64,000 bases of DNA from NCBI RefSeq assembly GCF_002234615.1, contig NZ_NMQW01000057.1, positions 78,085 to 142,084 of the forward strand. Direction: 5' to 3'. Shown piece by piece: positions 43,331 through 52,675 of this stretch. Positions within the stretch are counted from its first letter, which is position 1. Every line of letters starts with the position of its first letter. A program made the position numbers and the translations under genes. This DNA comes from Paenibacillus rigui (GTDB taxonomy: Bacteria; Bacillota; Bacilli; Paenibacillales; NBRC-103111). The notes below the pieces were generated by a model. It searched no databases. It had not been told where the DNA came from and saw nothing but the letters and a program-made list of their open reading frames with translations.

Positions 43331-45544
43331 TTATACTTTTAAATGGAACAGCTGACTGCGGAAATCGCCGCGCTCGAAAGGCAAATTCAAGCCGATATGC
43401 ATCAGCTCGTCACCGCCAAACCGCTGCTCCCCTGCGTCGGGGCTCGGATTGGATATCTGTTGGCTGATCGAATAATCCAGCTCCGGATCCAGCCCTTTCA
43501 GCTTTAGCCTGCGCAGCGGCGCATTAGGCAAGGAAAGCACTTGGAAGTGTGCAACGAGCGCCTCCGTACGATCCTCGGATACGAACATCCAAGCGGTTTC
43601 GTTTCCTTCGAACGGACTCAGCAGCCGGTAAAATTCACCGAATTGAATGAGCGGACGCACGATTTTATAATCGGCAATTTGCCGCTTAACGATCTTCTTC
43701 TCTTCTTCCGTGAATACGGTTAAATCCAGCTCGTACCCGAAATTGCCTGACATCGCCACATGCCCCCGCATGTCCATCGACGTGATACGGTCCACCTGAT
43801 GATTCGGTACGGCAGATACATGGGAGCCCATCGAGCTGATCGGGTATACCAGACTGGTGCCGTACTGTATTTTCAGCCGTTCCACCGCATCGGTATTGTC
43901 GCTCGTCCATGTTTGAGGCATATAGTAGAGCATCCCCGGATCGAAGCGTCCGCCGCCGCCGGAGCAGCTCTCGAACAAAACCTGCGGGAACGACGAAGTT
44001 ATGCGCTCCAGCACCTCGTACAAGCCCAGCATGTAGCGGTGCGCCGTTTCCTTCTGTCGCTCTGGCGGCAGCAGCGCGGAGCCGATCTCCGTCATATTCC
44101 GGTTCATATCCCACTTCACATACCGGATCGGACAGCTTCCGAGAATATCGCTCAATACCTTTACAATGTATTCGCGAACATCAGCACGGGAATAATCCAG
44201 AATCAACTGATGGCGGGCCTGCGTACGGCGGCGTTCCGGCACATGCAGGCACCAATCGGGATGGGCGCGGTACAAGTCGCTGTCCGGGGACACCATCTCC
44301 GGCTCGAACCAGAGCCCGAACGACAACTCCAGCCTGTTGACCCGCGACACAAGATCCTCCAGCCCGTTGGGCAGCTTGCTCTTGTCGACGAACCAATCGC
44401 CCAGCGAGCTTTTGTCGTTATCTCTTTTGCCGAACCAGCCGTCATCCAGCACCAGCAGCTCGATGCCAAGCTCCTGACCTGCAGCGGCAAGCTGCTCGAT
44501 TTTGTCCGCGTTAAAGTTAAAATAGGTCGCTTCCCAGTTGTTGACCAGCACCGGCCTTGTTTGATCGCGGTATTCCCCGCGGCACAACCGGGTCCGGTAC
44601 AGCTTGTGGTACGTACGGGACATGCCGCCAAGTCCATGACTGGAATGGACGAGGACCGCCTCCGGCGCCTGGAATGATTGTCCCGGCTCCAGCAGCCAAG
44701 AGAAATCAAACGGATTGATTCCCATAACAATCCTTGTCGTACCGTACGGATCCACTTCCGCCTGAGCGAGGAAGTTACCGCTGTATACCAAGCTGAACCC
44801 GTACACATCGCCCTGATCCTCATCCGCACCTTTGGAGAGGAGAGCAACGAACGGATTCAGAGAGTGGCTGCTCGAGCCGCGCCGGCTTTCGATCACGGAA
44901 GCTCCGGTTGTTAAAGGGCGTTTGTGGATATGACGCTCGCGTGCCCACGATCCGGACAAATGGAGCATATCGAATTCCGCATGCGAGAAATCAATCCCTA
45001 CGGACAGCGCCCGCAGCAGCTTTTGGGGCTGGCCGCTAACATTTTCATATCGTACGGAGCGCGAGATCGCATCGGAGTCCCGGTAAACCGTATACGTTAA
45101 AACCGCTTTTAAACCAAGGGGCTCATCCATCAGCACGATATCCAGGCTCTCGGCCTCGTCATCACGCTCGACATATACGGCAGGCAGTCCCTCCAGACGG
45201 GGTTTACCGGCATAAATCCGGTGCGATTCATAAATGAATTCGCTGGCCGTCGTGCCGTTCTGCGCCTGCACCTGAAAGGCCGGTACGCGAAAATCACTTG
45301 TCCCGTAGGTCGGCAGCTCCTGCGGGAGCGTGTCCAGAGAAAGCTCAAGATGCTCCAAATCGGTAGAAGGGGAAAAAGAACAACGCTCCTTAAAGGCAAG
45401 AATACGGCCCGGATTCGTGCCTCTTACGCGGCTGCCCCAATATAGATGCGCTAAATAGCGTGATTGTACGAGCTGCATCAAATAACTCGAATGCTTCGTT
45501 TGTAAATGAAAGGTCTGGGATAGCTCATCAAAAAAAATGCCCAT
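43331..45544 (-). CDS. alpha-galactosidase, GH36
   Basis: A 737 aa cytoplasmic enzyme of standard length that hydrolyses alpha-1,6-galactosides such as melibiose and raffinose. The nucleophile is D479 (YVKWDMNRNMTE) and the acid/base D549 (TSDNTDA); the substrate-site segments LLVLDDGWFGKRDND, LWFEPEMVSPDSDLY and ESCSGGGGRFDPG are all present. AGGAGG precedes ATG 45544; upstream in-frame codons to 45619 lack a site. Confidence 0.95.
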   Translation of the reverse strand: MGIFFDELSQTFHLQTKHSSYLMQLVQSRYLAHLYWGSRVRGTNPGRILAFKERCSFSPSTDLEHLELSLDTLPQELPTYGTSDFRVPAFQVQAQNGTTASEFIYESHRIYAGKPRLEGLPAVYVERDDEAESLDIVLMDEPLGLKAVLTYTVYRDSDAISRSVRYENVSGQPQKLLRALSVGIDFSHAEFDMLHLSGSWARERHIHKRPLTTGASVIESRRGSSSHSLNPFVALLSKGADEDQGDVYGFSLVYSGNFLAQAEVDPYGTTRIVMGINPFDFSWLLEPGQSFQAPEAVLVHSSHGLGGMSRTYHKLYRTRLCRGEYRDQTRPVLVNNWEATYFNFNADKIEQLAAAGQELGIELLVLDDGWFGKRDNDKSSLGDWFVDKSKLPNGLEDLVSRVNRLELSFGLWFEPEMVSPDSDLYRAHPDWCLHVPERRRTQARHQLILDYSRADVREYIVKVLSDILGSCPIRYVKWDMNRNMTEIGSALLPPERQKETAHRYMLGLYEVLERITSSFPQVLFESCSGGGGRFDPGMLYYMPQTWTSDNTDAVERLKIQYGTSLVYPISSMGSHVSAVPNHQVDRITSMDMRGHVAMSGNFGYELDLTVFTEEEKKIVKRQIADYKIVRPLIQFGEFYRLLSPFEGNETAWMFVSEDRTEALVAHFQVLSLPNAPLRRLKLKGLDPELDYSISQQISNPSPDAGEQRFGGDELMHIGLNLPFERGDFRSQLFHLKV

Positions 45545-45640
45545 AACTGCCTCCTGTACATAATAAGGTTTGCTTACTATTATAAGGAGTAGTATGGACA
45601 ACCCATAGGGTGAAAACACACTTTTATATGGAGAAATGTA

Positions 45641-46240
45641 TTATTTTTCGATAGAGTTCTCTGTAAGACGGGGTGCCGAGCCCGTAATTCGTGTGATCGG
45701 GAATGCATTTCTTATTGGAATGACGATCAACGCCGCAATCACAGCCTTCACAGCATCCCCAACCAAGTACGGATAACAGCCGACCAGCAGTGCCTTCTGC
45801 AGGGTAATATGGGCAGCATGCGCAAGCCAAGGGACACCTGAAACATACAGAAGCAAAGAACCGAACAGCTCTAACGTCACGCAAGTAAGTACAAAAGCTG
45901 CTGTCCCGCGTCCTTTGATCCGTTGAACGACGAAACCGATTAGCCATGCGGCGAACGGATAGGCCCAAATAAAGCCGCCTGTCGGTCCGAGCAGCAGTGC
46001 CATACCTCCGCTTCCATGAAGCAGCGGAATCCCGATGGCCGTTAATATCACAACGAGAGCAATGCTAAGGAACCCGTACAGCGGCCCAAGAATCGCACCC
46101 GCCAGCATGACGATCAGATTTTCTAACGAAATCGGGATGGGGGTAAAGCCAAGATGAATGTTTAAATAGCTGGATGCAACGAATAGCGCTGCAAATAATG
46201 CACTGAATACGATACCCCGAATAGACAAACTAGTTTTCAT
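45641..46240 (-). CDS. bioY: biotin transporter BioY (ECF S component)
   Basis: A 199 aa membrane protein with six hydrophobic segments. Family-defining segments are HLGFTPIPISLENLIVMLAG, GPLYGFLSIALVVILTAIGI, LLGPTGGFIWAYPFAAWLIG and the late GCYPYLVGDAVKAVIAAL. It binds biotin and works with the energizing module encoded divergently (ATPase and ATPase-EcfT fusion). A BirA-type operator lies between the two transcripts. Confidence 0.93.
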   Translation of the reverse strand: MKTSLSIRGIVFSALFAALFVASSYLNIHLGFTPIPISLENLIVMLAGAILGPLYGFLSIALVVILTAIGIPLLHGSGGMALLLGPTGGFIWAYPFAAWLIGFVVQRIKGRGTAAFVLTCVTLELFGSLLLYVSGVPWLAHAAHITLQKALLVGCYPYLVGDAVKAVIAALIVIPIRNAFPITRITGSAPRLTENSIEK

Positions 46241-46258
46241 TGCAAGATCTCCTTTTAT

Positions 46259-46292
46259 TTGTTAACCTATTTTTACAACTCAAAGTTGACAA
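46259..46292. promoter_or_regulatory. BirA-type biotin operator
   Basis: TTGTTAACC (46259-46267), 16 bases, then AGTTGACAA (46284-46292). This fits the BirA operator TTGTWAACC-N16-GGTTWACAA with one weak position. It overlaps a minus-strand promoter (-35 TTGCAA, -10 TAAAAA, spacing 17) for bioY and sits upstream of the divergent ecf genes, so biotin sufficiency would silence both. Confidence 0.7.
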
Positions 46293-46338
46293 TTGCATTG
46301 TAGCACAACCGATTCCGTTTGGAAAGAGTGGAATATAC

Positions 46339-47220
46339 ATGAAAAACAATCATCCTACGCAAGCCGTCCTGCTCCGAAATGTCCATTACTCCATTCCGGC
46401 TGCCGACGGAGTCAAGACCCTCCTTCGACATATCCATCTGTCGGTCTCACGAGGAGAATGGCTCGCCATCGTCGGAACGAACGGAAGCGGCAAGAGCACA
46501 TTAGCCAAGCTCATCGCCAAGCTTCAACCGGTGTCCTCCGGCGAGATTGTACATAACCGAAGCGTTCGGGATGCAGCACAGGACAGCCCGGCACGGAAGC
46601 CTTTTGTTCAAATGGTATTTCAAAATCCCGATACGCAGCTGTTCGGCGAAACCGTCTACGAAGAAGTCTGCTTCGGACTGAATAATTACGGATTTGAGCC
46701 GGAGGAGCGCCATCGACTGGCGATGCAATCGTTGGATACTACAGGACTGGCTCCACTCACTGACTATCCCGCCCGCTTCCTATCCGGTGGGCAAAAGCAG
46801 CTGCTGCACGCCGCCAGCTGTATGGCCGTTCAGCCGGAGGTGCTTATTTTCGATGAAGCTACGGCGATGCTTGACCCGCTGTCACGTGAGCGGCTGCTCG
46901 CCACCATTCATAGGCTGCATGAGGAAGGCACGACCATCGTATGGATTACACAATTATTGGACGAGCTGGACCGAAGTGACCGTATTGTTGCGCTGGATGA
47001 CGGGCAGATCGCATTCGAGGGCTCCAAGGAGTCGTTCTTTTATTCCTCGATTTCCGGGGACGATGTACAATCCGGAGAGGCGGGATCCTCCCCATGCGAA
47101 CGTCTGGGGTTTCTGCCTCCTTATACGATTCAAGTCGCGAAGGAGCTGATACGGCGAGGCCTCTCGCTGAACCCTCTCCCCTTCACCATAGAACAGCTAG
47201 GAAAGGCCGTAACCATATGA
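46339..47220 (+). CDS. ECF transporter ATPase (EcfA1-like)
   Basis: A 293 aa ATPase of the CbiO/EcfA group. Walker A IVGTNGSGKSTLAKLI, Q-loop MVFQNPDTQLFGETVYEEVC, signature FLSGGQKQLLHAAS, Walker B VLIFDEATAMLDP and H-loop-like WITQLLDEL are present. Note that the H-loop position holds Q rather than H (WITQ), which may impair ATP hydrolysis at that site. The start is ATG 46339 behind GAGTGG; the ORF extends to 46240. The next gene overlaps by ATGA. Confidence 0.9.
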   Translation: MKNNHPTQAVLLRNVHYSIPAADGVKTLLRHIHLSVSRGEWLAIVGTNGSGKSTLAKLIAKLQPVSSGEIVHNRSVRDAAQDSPARKPFVQMVFQNPDTQLFGETVYEEVCFGLNNYGFEPEERHRLAMQSLDTTGLAPLTDYPARFLSGGQKQLLHAASCMAVQPEVLIFDEATAMLDPLSRERLLATIHRLHEEGTTIVWITQLLDELDRSDRIVALDDGQIAFEGSKESFFYSSISGDDVQSGEAGSSPCERLGFLPPYTIQVAKELIRRGLSLNPLPFTIEQLGKAVTI

Positions 47221-49202
47221 TAACGAAGCAACCGCTGAGCAGCGGGCATGAAGGGAAAGAAGCTGCCTTGCAAAGCGCTTCCTCTACAGAAGAGGTGCGT
47301 CTGGAGCATGTTTGGGTGCTTCCCCCGGATGGCAGTACCCGAAAAGAGCCTTTATTAAAAGATTTGAATTGCCGTTTTGCAGCAAAAACCATCACACTGA
47401 TCGCAGGCCCTACCGGCTCCGGTAAAAGCACGCTGCTGCATGCGCTGGCCGGGCTGCTTCCGCTGTATCGCGGATCGGTAACGTACGGCCCTCATTCCTT
47501 ATGGCAGCCCAAAGGACGGCTGCACGCAGAGGTTCATCGGGCAATCGGGATCGTATTTCAATACCCGGAGCGTCAGCTGTTCGCCGAATCGATCGAGAAG
47601 GAATTCCGATATTCCCTCCGGCCTTACCGTCTGACGAAGAAAGCCGAAGCGGAGCGCATCGGGAAGGCGCTGGACCGTATGCAGCTCTCCCAAACATTTC
47701 TTGAAGAATCGTTTCTCACCTTGTCCGATGGGCAGAAGCGCAAAGCGGCCCTCGCGACTACGATCGCTGCGGAGCCCCAATGGCTCCTGCTGGATGAGCC
47801 GACCGCCGGAATCGATCCGCAAGGGATTGGCCCCCTGCTTCAAATGATCATGGAGCATAAACAAGCCTCCGGGGGCGGGGCCATTGTCATAAGTCATGAC
47901 CTGGATACCTTCCTGCCCGTTGCGGATAGGATCATTCTTCTCCGTGACGGAGAAATTGCGGCGGATGGAACCAGGGAAGAGCTGCTGGCGCAGCCGGATG
48001 CTTGGCTGCAAGCAGGAGTCGGTATGCCGTCTAGTCTTGCATTGGCTCAGGCGCTGGAGCGGAACGGAACGGGGATAAAGAATCCTCACCTAACCAATGG
48101 CCGCTTCCAGCCTATGGAGGCTTTTCCCGTGACTCCGCAGGCGATGGCAGAAGCCATCCTGCAGCTTCGAGCGTCAGGGACTTCCCGGCAGACTCGGGTG
48201 GATATGACTTATCCTGCTCGGGAGCCGAGTGAGCGTGATGGTATGGCTGATGCCGGCTCCTCTGTCGGGGAGCGTCAGGTTAGGCAAGCGCGTAATGACG
48301 GAAATCAGTGGGACGGATCGGAGCTTGATCGGAGGGACAAACGGGCTGCATGGCCCAAGGAGACGAGGACGGAGACAGGGGCAGGGTGGAACGGGGACAC
48401 ACGTAGCGAAGCAAGGGCCTCTCTCCATCCTGAGGGCGCGCCCGAGAACATCGTTGGCAGCCTGCACCCGATTGCCAAATGGTTCGTTTATATTTTGCTG
48501 TCCACCGGTATTTTGCTCCAGCATAGCTGGCTTGGAATCGGTATCGCTGCACTTATCACCTTATGCTGTATACTAATTTCCGGGGCCGCCTACCCAAGCT
48601 TGATGAAACCGGCCAAGCCCTTTATTTACTTTCTTGTACTGTCTACCGTAGTATCCGGCTGCGGGATCGACTTCGCACCGGACTCGTGGCGGCCGGAACG
48701 GTTTTATTTCTCAATCCCGTCTGCGATGGCCACCCTCCAGCTGTTAAGCCGCTTTCTGCTCGTGATGCTGCTGGGCGTACTGCTGGCGGTGACGACCGGC
48801 ACCCGGAAGATGCAGGCGGGGCTGGAGCAGGCGTTATCTTTTCTGGAGCGGTTCCGTGTACCTGTTGCCGCGTTCACTTTTTCCGCCACACTGCTCGTCC
48901 GCTTCCTTCCCATGCTGTTCCAGGAAATGGACCGCACCGCCCTTATCGTCAAGGCGAGGGGCAAAACACAGGGGAGAAAGGGGCGGCTCCGTGTGCAGGA
49001 TGTCCCTGTATTTCTCATCCCGTTTTTGCTGTCCATGATGAAGCACGCGGAGGATTTGTCGTTGGCTTTGGAAGCCAAAGGATATCAGCTGAAGCGGCTG
49101 AACGGGCAAAGCGCTGCCGCATTGCCTTGGACAAAGCGTGAGTGGCTCGGCATTGCCGTGGGGATTGGGCTTTTTACCATGCTGTATATCGCGGAACGCT
49201 GA
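47217..49202 (+). CDS. fusion of ECF ATPase (EcfA2-like) and transmembrane EcfT
   Basis: A 661 aa fusion. Residues about 25-260 are an ATPase with Walker A AGPTGSGKSTLLHALAGLL, Q-loop FQYPERQLFAESIEKEF, signature TLSDGQKRKAALA, Walker B LLLDEPTAGIDP and H-loop VISHDLDTF. A hydrophilic linker of about 140 residues follows, then an EcfT domain of about 230 residues with five to six membrane segments and both coupling motifs (VKARGKTQGR, LALEAKGYQL). It overlaps the EcfA1 gene (ATGA). With BioY it completes a biotin ECF transporter. Confidence 0.9.
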   Translation: MITKQPLSSGHEGKEAALQSASSTEEVRLEHVWVLPPDGSTRKEPLLKDLNCRFAAKTITLIAGPTGSGKSTLLHALAGLLPLYRGSVTYGPHSLWQPKGRLHAEVHRAIGIVFQYPERQLFAESIEKEFRYSLRPYRLTKKAEAERIGKALDRMQLSQTFLEESFLTLSDGQKRKAALATTIAAEPQWLLLDEPTAGIDPQGIGPLLQMIMEHKQASGGGAIVISHDLDTFLPVADRIILLRDGEIAADGTREELLAQPDAWLQAGVGMPSSLALAQALERNGTGIKNPHLTNGRFQPMEAFPVTPQAMAEAILQLRASGTSRQTRVDMTYPAREPSERDGMADAGSSVGERQVRQARNDGNQWDGSELDRRDKRAAWPKETRTETGAGWNGDTRSEARASLHPEGAPENIVGSLHPIAKWFVYILLSTGILLQHSWLGIGIAALITLCCILISGAAYPSLMKPAKPFIYFLVLSTVVSGCGIDFAPDSWRPERFYFSIPSAMATLQLLSRFLLVMLLGVLLAVTTGTRKMQAGLEQALSFLERFRVPVAAFTFSATLLVRFLPMLFQEMDRTALIVKARGKTQGRKGRLRVQDVPVFLIPFLLSMMKHAEDLSLALEAKGYQLKRLNGQSAAALPWTKREWLGIAVGIGLFTMLYIAER

Positions 49203-49222
49203 AATCCAGATCCGGCTCCCCC

Positions 49223-49678
49223 TTACCATACAAAATATCCCGGCTTCCCTTGGAACCCGGACCGGACTTCCACGATGAGCCGGTGCGGCGTCATGGCTGA
49301 TGGAACGAACGAATGACCGTCCGCGTCCACAAATTCGGAAAGCGGGATGCTGCTTGCCCCTCTAGGAAGAAGCGGCGTGCTGTAGAGATAGCTGTCATTC
49401 AAGCGAATCGATACGTCCCTCCACACGTAATCGTTCCCGTTGTCTACAATAAGCTGTTCACCGGGAAATCCAAGCTGAACGATCAGCTGCGATGATGGCG
49501 AGGCTGAAAATGATGGATGACCCGGCGCTGCACCGCCAAGCAAGCCCGGTGCACGGGATTCACAGGCGGCCGCAATGGTCACCAAAAGCAGCATTATAGC
49601 CGCGCAAAGAAGCAGCCAATACAGCCGCTGCTTCTTTGTGCGGCTTGTCGTCTGCGCGGCTCTTGTTCCCGAACGCAT
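49223..49678 (-). CDS. hypothetical secreted or lipoprotein-like small protein
   Basis: A 151 aa protein with a 20-residue basic N-terminus (RTKKQR), one hydrophobic segment (LYWLLLCAAIMLLLVTIAAA) ending in a cysteine (AAACES) that could be a lipidation site though the box is atypical. The remainder (QLIVDNGNDYVWRDVSIRLN) is beta-type and unassigned. AGAGG precedes the ATG closely. It is the last gene of the minus-strand phosphoesterase block. Confidence 0.55.
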   Translation of the reverse strand: MRSGTRAAQTTSRTKKQRLYWLLLCAAIMLLLVTIAAACESRAPGLLGGAAPGHPSFSASPSSQLIVQLGFPGEQLIVDNGNDYVWRDVSIRLNDSYLYSTPLLPRGASSIPLSEFVDADGHSFVPSAMTPHRLIVEVRSGFQGKPGYFVW

Positions 49679-49827
49679 CCTTCCCTCTCCCCTTTCACTT
49701 CAATCCATCAGCAGGTGCGTGGTATTCTTAGCCGAGCGGAATATAGACCAAGCAGGCCCCCACCCTATGCCGCGGATGACCCGTTTCCCGCTGCGCGGTA
49801 GCCGTTGTATGCTTGCGCCGGCCCGCC

Positions 49828-51297
49828 TCACTTGCGGGCCGTAAGGCTGGCGTCGAACCACATTTCGGGCGCGGCCGGATGGCTCGTATGCACTTCAACG
49901 GCCAATACGTTCCTCCCCCTCACGAACAAGTCCTCATGACCCTTCAGTGAGAAGCTTTCAAACCCTTTATTTTCATGCGGGCTGGCCAAGGACCGGCCGT
50001 CGACCCACCCGTCCCGCATCGAATCGCGGGCAATTTCGTTGCCGTTCAAGTAGGCGACGAAGCCGTCCTCGAAAGCTACCTGCAGCACCCAGTCGTTCCA
50101 TGCCGACGGGTCGTCCTCCAGAACGAACGACCGGCGAAAATAAACTGCCGGCGACGCGTTCTGCACCGGCAGCTGCGTCTGCAGCAGACGGGCGCGCAGC
50201 GTATCGCGCGTCCGCCCGAAAGGCGCTGACGCCGCGGACCAGCCCGCGTCGTCGTATGCCGGGCTGCGCCAGTCCTCCGGCGGCAGCTGCACCCGCTCCT
50301 GGAGCGGGCGTTCGCCCGCCGGGTCCATCCCCGGCGGGATGACCGCGCGGACCGCGGGGCCTCCCGCGCGGTACCGCCATGCGGCGCCGATCGCAACCGG
50401 CGCCTGCTCGGCCCCCGCAGCCGCCTGGCGAAGCGCGGCTGCGTCCACCTCAAGCCGGTCCGCCTCGCGACCGGCAGTGCCCGGGGCTGCGGCCGTCAAC
50501 CGGCTGCCGCGGCCTTCCACGGTGAGCAGCGGCGGCGGTACAGCCGATCCGCCGCCGCTGCTCACGGTCCATTCCGCCCAGCCGCTGTGGGCGGATAGGC
50601 GGTAACCGGCCCCCGGCCGGCCGGTTACCGCGGCTTCGGGCGCGTAGAGCCGTGCGTCGATCAGCACCAGATCGACGCCGCTCGCCGCGAGCCCGGCCCA
50701 CACCTCGGGCTGCGGCGGCTCCTCGTGCAGCAGCGCGATCCGATGCAGCCGGGGCGCCTTCGCGGCGCTGCGCTTCAGCCAATCAAGCTGCACCGATGGC
50801 TCCTGTGCGAGTCGCGCCGCATCCAGAAACCAGAACCGTGCTTCGCCGTAATCGACGAAGTAGGCCGTCCTCCCATATCCCGGAAGCTGCTCCTCCGGGA
50901 TATGGGGAAACCTCGCCGCCGCATTGGCCTCTGCGGTGGCGGAGTCCTCTCCCGTGACCGTAACGGGACCCCACACGGGAAAAAAAGACCTCGGCGCAGG
51001 TTCCCCTGCGCTGCCTGCCAAGCTGGCCGAACCGGCCACCAGCAGCAAATCCGATCTTTGAGCCAGCAGCTCGCCCAGCTGTTGGCCATTCGGAAGCTGA
51101 CCGTTCGGAGCCCCTTCTCCAACAATGTACCCGATCTTCCATTCATCCGTCTCCGGCTGAGGCTGCTTCTCGGCGATGCCCGTTACAGGAGGCCTGGACC
51201 ACAGCAAGGTCATCGCCAGGAGCAGAAGCAAGCCTCCGGTCATATAAGCCAATCCGTATGTTTGCCCGTGACTCAGCCGCTTAGTCCGCTTGTCCAT
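49828..51297 (-). CDS. degenerate metallophosphoesterase-like protein with C-terminal galactose-binding-like domain
   Basis: A 489 aa membrane-anchored protein (one N-terminal segment, YMTGGLLLLLAMTLLW). Residues about 50-230 align with the metallophosphoesterase at 52672: both share EQLPGYGxTxYxxDYGxARF. But the metal motifs are gone: GDSR is GEGA, FFTGDQ is LLVAGSAS, GNHEHD and GHEHNY are absent; only one late His survives (LLHEEPP). The C-terminal 150 residues (WNDWVLQVAFEDGFVAYLNG, LFVRGRNVLAVEVHTSHPAA) resemble a jelly-roll carbohydrate-binding module. Likely a non-catalytic paralog. GC-rich. Confidence 0.65.
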   Translation of the reverse strand: MDKRTKRLSHGQTYGLAYMTGGLLLLLAMTLLWSRPPVTGIAEKQPQPETDEWKIGYIVGEGAPNGQLPNGQQLGELLAQRSDLLLVAGSASLAGSAGEPAPRSFFPVWGPVTVTGEDSATAEANAAARFPHIPEEQLPGYGRTAYFVDYGEARFWFLDAARLAQEPSVQLDWLKRSAAKAPRLHRIALLHEEPPQPEVWAGLAASGVDLVLIDARLYAPEAAVTGRPGAGYRLSAHSGWAEWTVSSGGGSAVPPPLLTVEGRGSRLTAAAPGTAGREADRLEVDAAALRQAAAGAEQAPVAIGAAWRYRAGGPAVRAVIPPGMDPAGERPLQERVQLPPEDWRSPAYDDAGWSAASAPFGRTRDTLRARLLQTQLPVQNASPAVYFRRSFVLEDDPSAWNDWVLQVAFEDGFVAYLNGNEIARDSMRDGWVDGRSLASPHENKGFESFSLKGHEDLFVRGRNVLAVEVHTSHPAAPEMWFDASLTARK

Positions 51298-51433
51298 AAC
51301 CGTCCTCCCATCATAAGTTCATAGCCTGCCTGTTTAGGGTCTTCCGATTGAGAAAACAGCTGCCGTCCGTGAAGCAAATCTATGAAAATAGCGGCCAGCA
51401 AGATGAGAGCCCTTTTCATAGTTTTCGCACACG

Positions 51434-52018
51434 CTAGGCCGGCCAACCGAGCATAAAATGGTATACAGGGGGCCAAAGCAGCAGCAATAGCAGGAAAACG
51501 GCGGCCAAGAAACCGTAGAGCCAGCGTTTCAGCTGAACTTCCTTGTTGCTAAGCCATCCGTGCAGCAGCGCCCAACTGGCCAGCCAAGCAAGGGCGGCTG
51601 CCATTTCCTTGCCTGCATAAGGACCAATACGGAGTCCTCCGGGCAGCCAGGAGGCCCATTTCAGCAGCCTCGGATTCACAGCGTCCGGAGCTGCCGTGCT
51701 CCACAGATGCACCGTTGTCAGAACGGCCATACCGAATACAATCGATACCAGGACTGCAGCGATTTCACCCGATTTTCGTTCCTGGGAATCCTTGGCCGGG
51801 TTCCTGTGTGTCTGTTTTGAATCAGCCGGACGAGCCGCTATCCGCCGAAGGCGCCAACGGGGACGTCCTGCTTTGCGGTCGCGACATTTACGCGGACCTA
51901 AGGGTGAATCCCCCTCCAGGGACGAGAGTGAAAGAGCCTCGGTCGTCTCTATCGTCCCTTCATTAACAATCGGCCGCTCGCGCCTCCTGCGATACGTCTT
52001 CTTGTTCCTTGGCCTCAT
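51434..52018 (-). CDS. hypothetical arginine-rich N-terminus, multi-pass membrane protein
   Basis: A 194 aa protein. The first 80 residues are very basic (NKKTYRRRRERP, GRPRWRLRRIAARPA) and probably cytosolic. Three hydrophobic segments follow (IAAVLVSIVFGMAVLTTVHL, MAAALAWLASWALLHGWL, WLYGFLAAVFLLLLLLWP). No family recognised. GGAGGG precedes the ATG. It lies between the two phosphoesterase-like genes on the same strand; the 51298-51433 gap downstream shows nothing. Confidence 0.55.
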   Translation of the reverse strand: MRPRNKKTYRRRRERPIVNEGTIETTEALSLSSLEGDSPLGPRKCRDRKAGRPRWRLRRIAARPADSKQTHRNPAKDSQERKSGEIAAVLVSIVFGMAVLTTVHLWSTAAPDAVNPRLLKWASWLPGGLRIGPYAGKEMAAALAWLASWALLHGWLSNKEVQLKRWLYGFLAAVFLLLLLLWPPVYHFMLGWPA

Positions 52019-52108
52019 CGTCTCCCTCCTTCCCTATGCGCTTCCCCGGCATCGTTTGCCCTGCTCCATGGCTTATCACCGTTATCGGCCCGCCCGGAAC
52101 TTGGGCGT

Positions 52109-52675
52109 TCAGGCCAGCCTCCATTTGGCCAGCATCAGCCCGAAAGCAAAGCCTACGAACAGGCAAAGCCACTGCAGCGTCAGCAGGATGCCGATAACCT
52201 GCCGCAGCTCCGTGCGAAGACCGGCTTGGCCGGCAAAACGGCGAAGCAGGACGCTTGCCCCTATGCCGAACGGAATCGCCAGCAGCGCCGTAAATTCTTT
52301 GTACTCCATCACAACCCAATGGGCAAATGGCGCGTGCAGCTTGAACCATTCCGACGCCCCGTCAGGCGCTTGGTAACCGATATACAGCCAATTTCCAGCT
52401 GCTATTGTGGCGAGCACCAGCACATTCGTCACGAGAAGTCTCCATTCCAATCGCTTGACGCTCTGTGTCAGCCCCTTTGCATAGCTGTAGTAGGCATGCC
52501 ACATATAGGTGGCGACGAGCATTGTCAGCGATGCCCCGAGTCCATGCAGCACCCCTGCCAGCCGATGGCCGTTGTCAGGACCGAAGGCATTAGCCAGCGG
52601 AATCAATAGAAAACAGACGATCGCGATCAGTCCTTGGGTCACAGCCAAATCCCGATAAGGGCTGTCCTTTTTCAT
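52109..52675 (-). CDS. hypothetical five-segment membrane protein with conserved-looking histidines
   Basis: A 188 aa protein with about five membrane segments. Histidines lie near helix ends (GHRLAGVLHGLGAS, MWHAYYSY, LHAPFAHWVVMEYKEF), which could suit metal or haem binding, though no known haem-protein pattern is clear. Its ATG overlaps the stop of the upstream metallophosphoesterase gene (ATGA), so the two are translationally coupled and probably function together at the membrane. Confidence 0.6.
   Translation of the reverse strand: MKKDSPYRDLAVTQGLIAIVCFLLIPLANAFGPDNGHRLAGVLHGLGASLTMLVATYMWHAYYSYAKGLTQSVKRLEWRLLVTNVLVLATIAAGNWLYIGYQAPDGASEWFKLHAPFAHWVVMEYKEFTALLAIPFGIGASVLLRRFAGQAGLRTELRQVIGILLTLQWLCLFVGFAFGLMLAKWRLA

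Noticed and set aside
51273..51419. Short minus-strand frame with a hydrophobic start (MKRALILLAA)
   Set aside because: No ribosome site and it overlaps the start of the next gene; not convincing as a gene.
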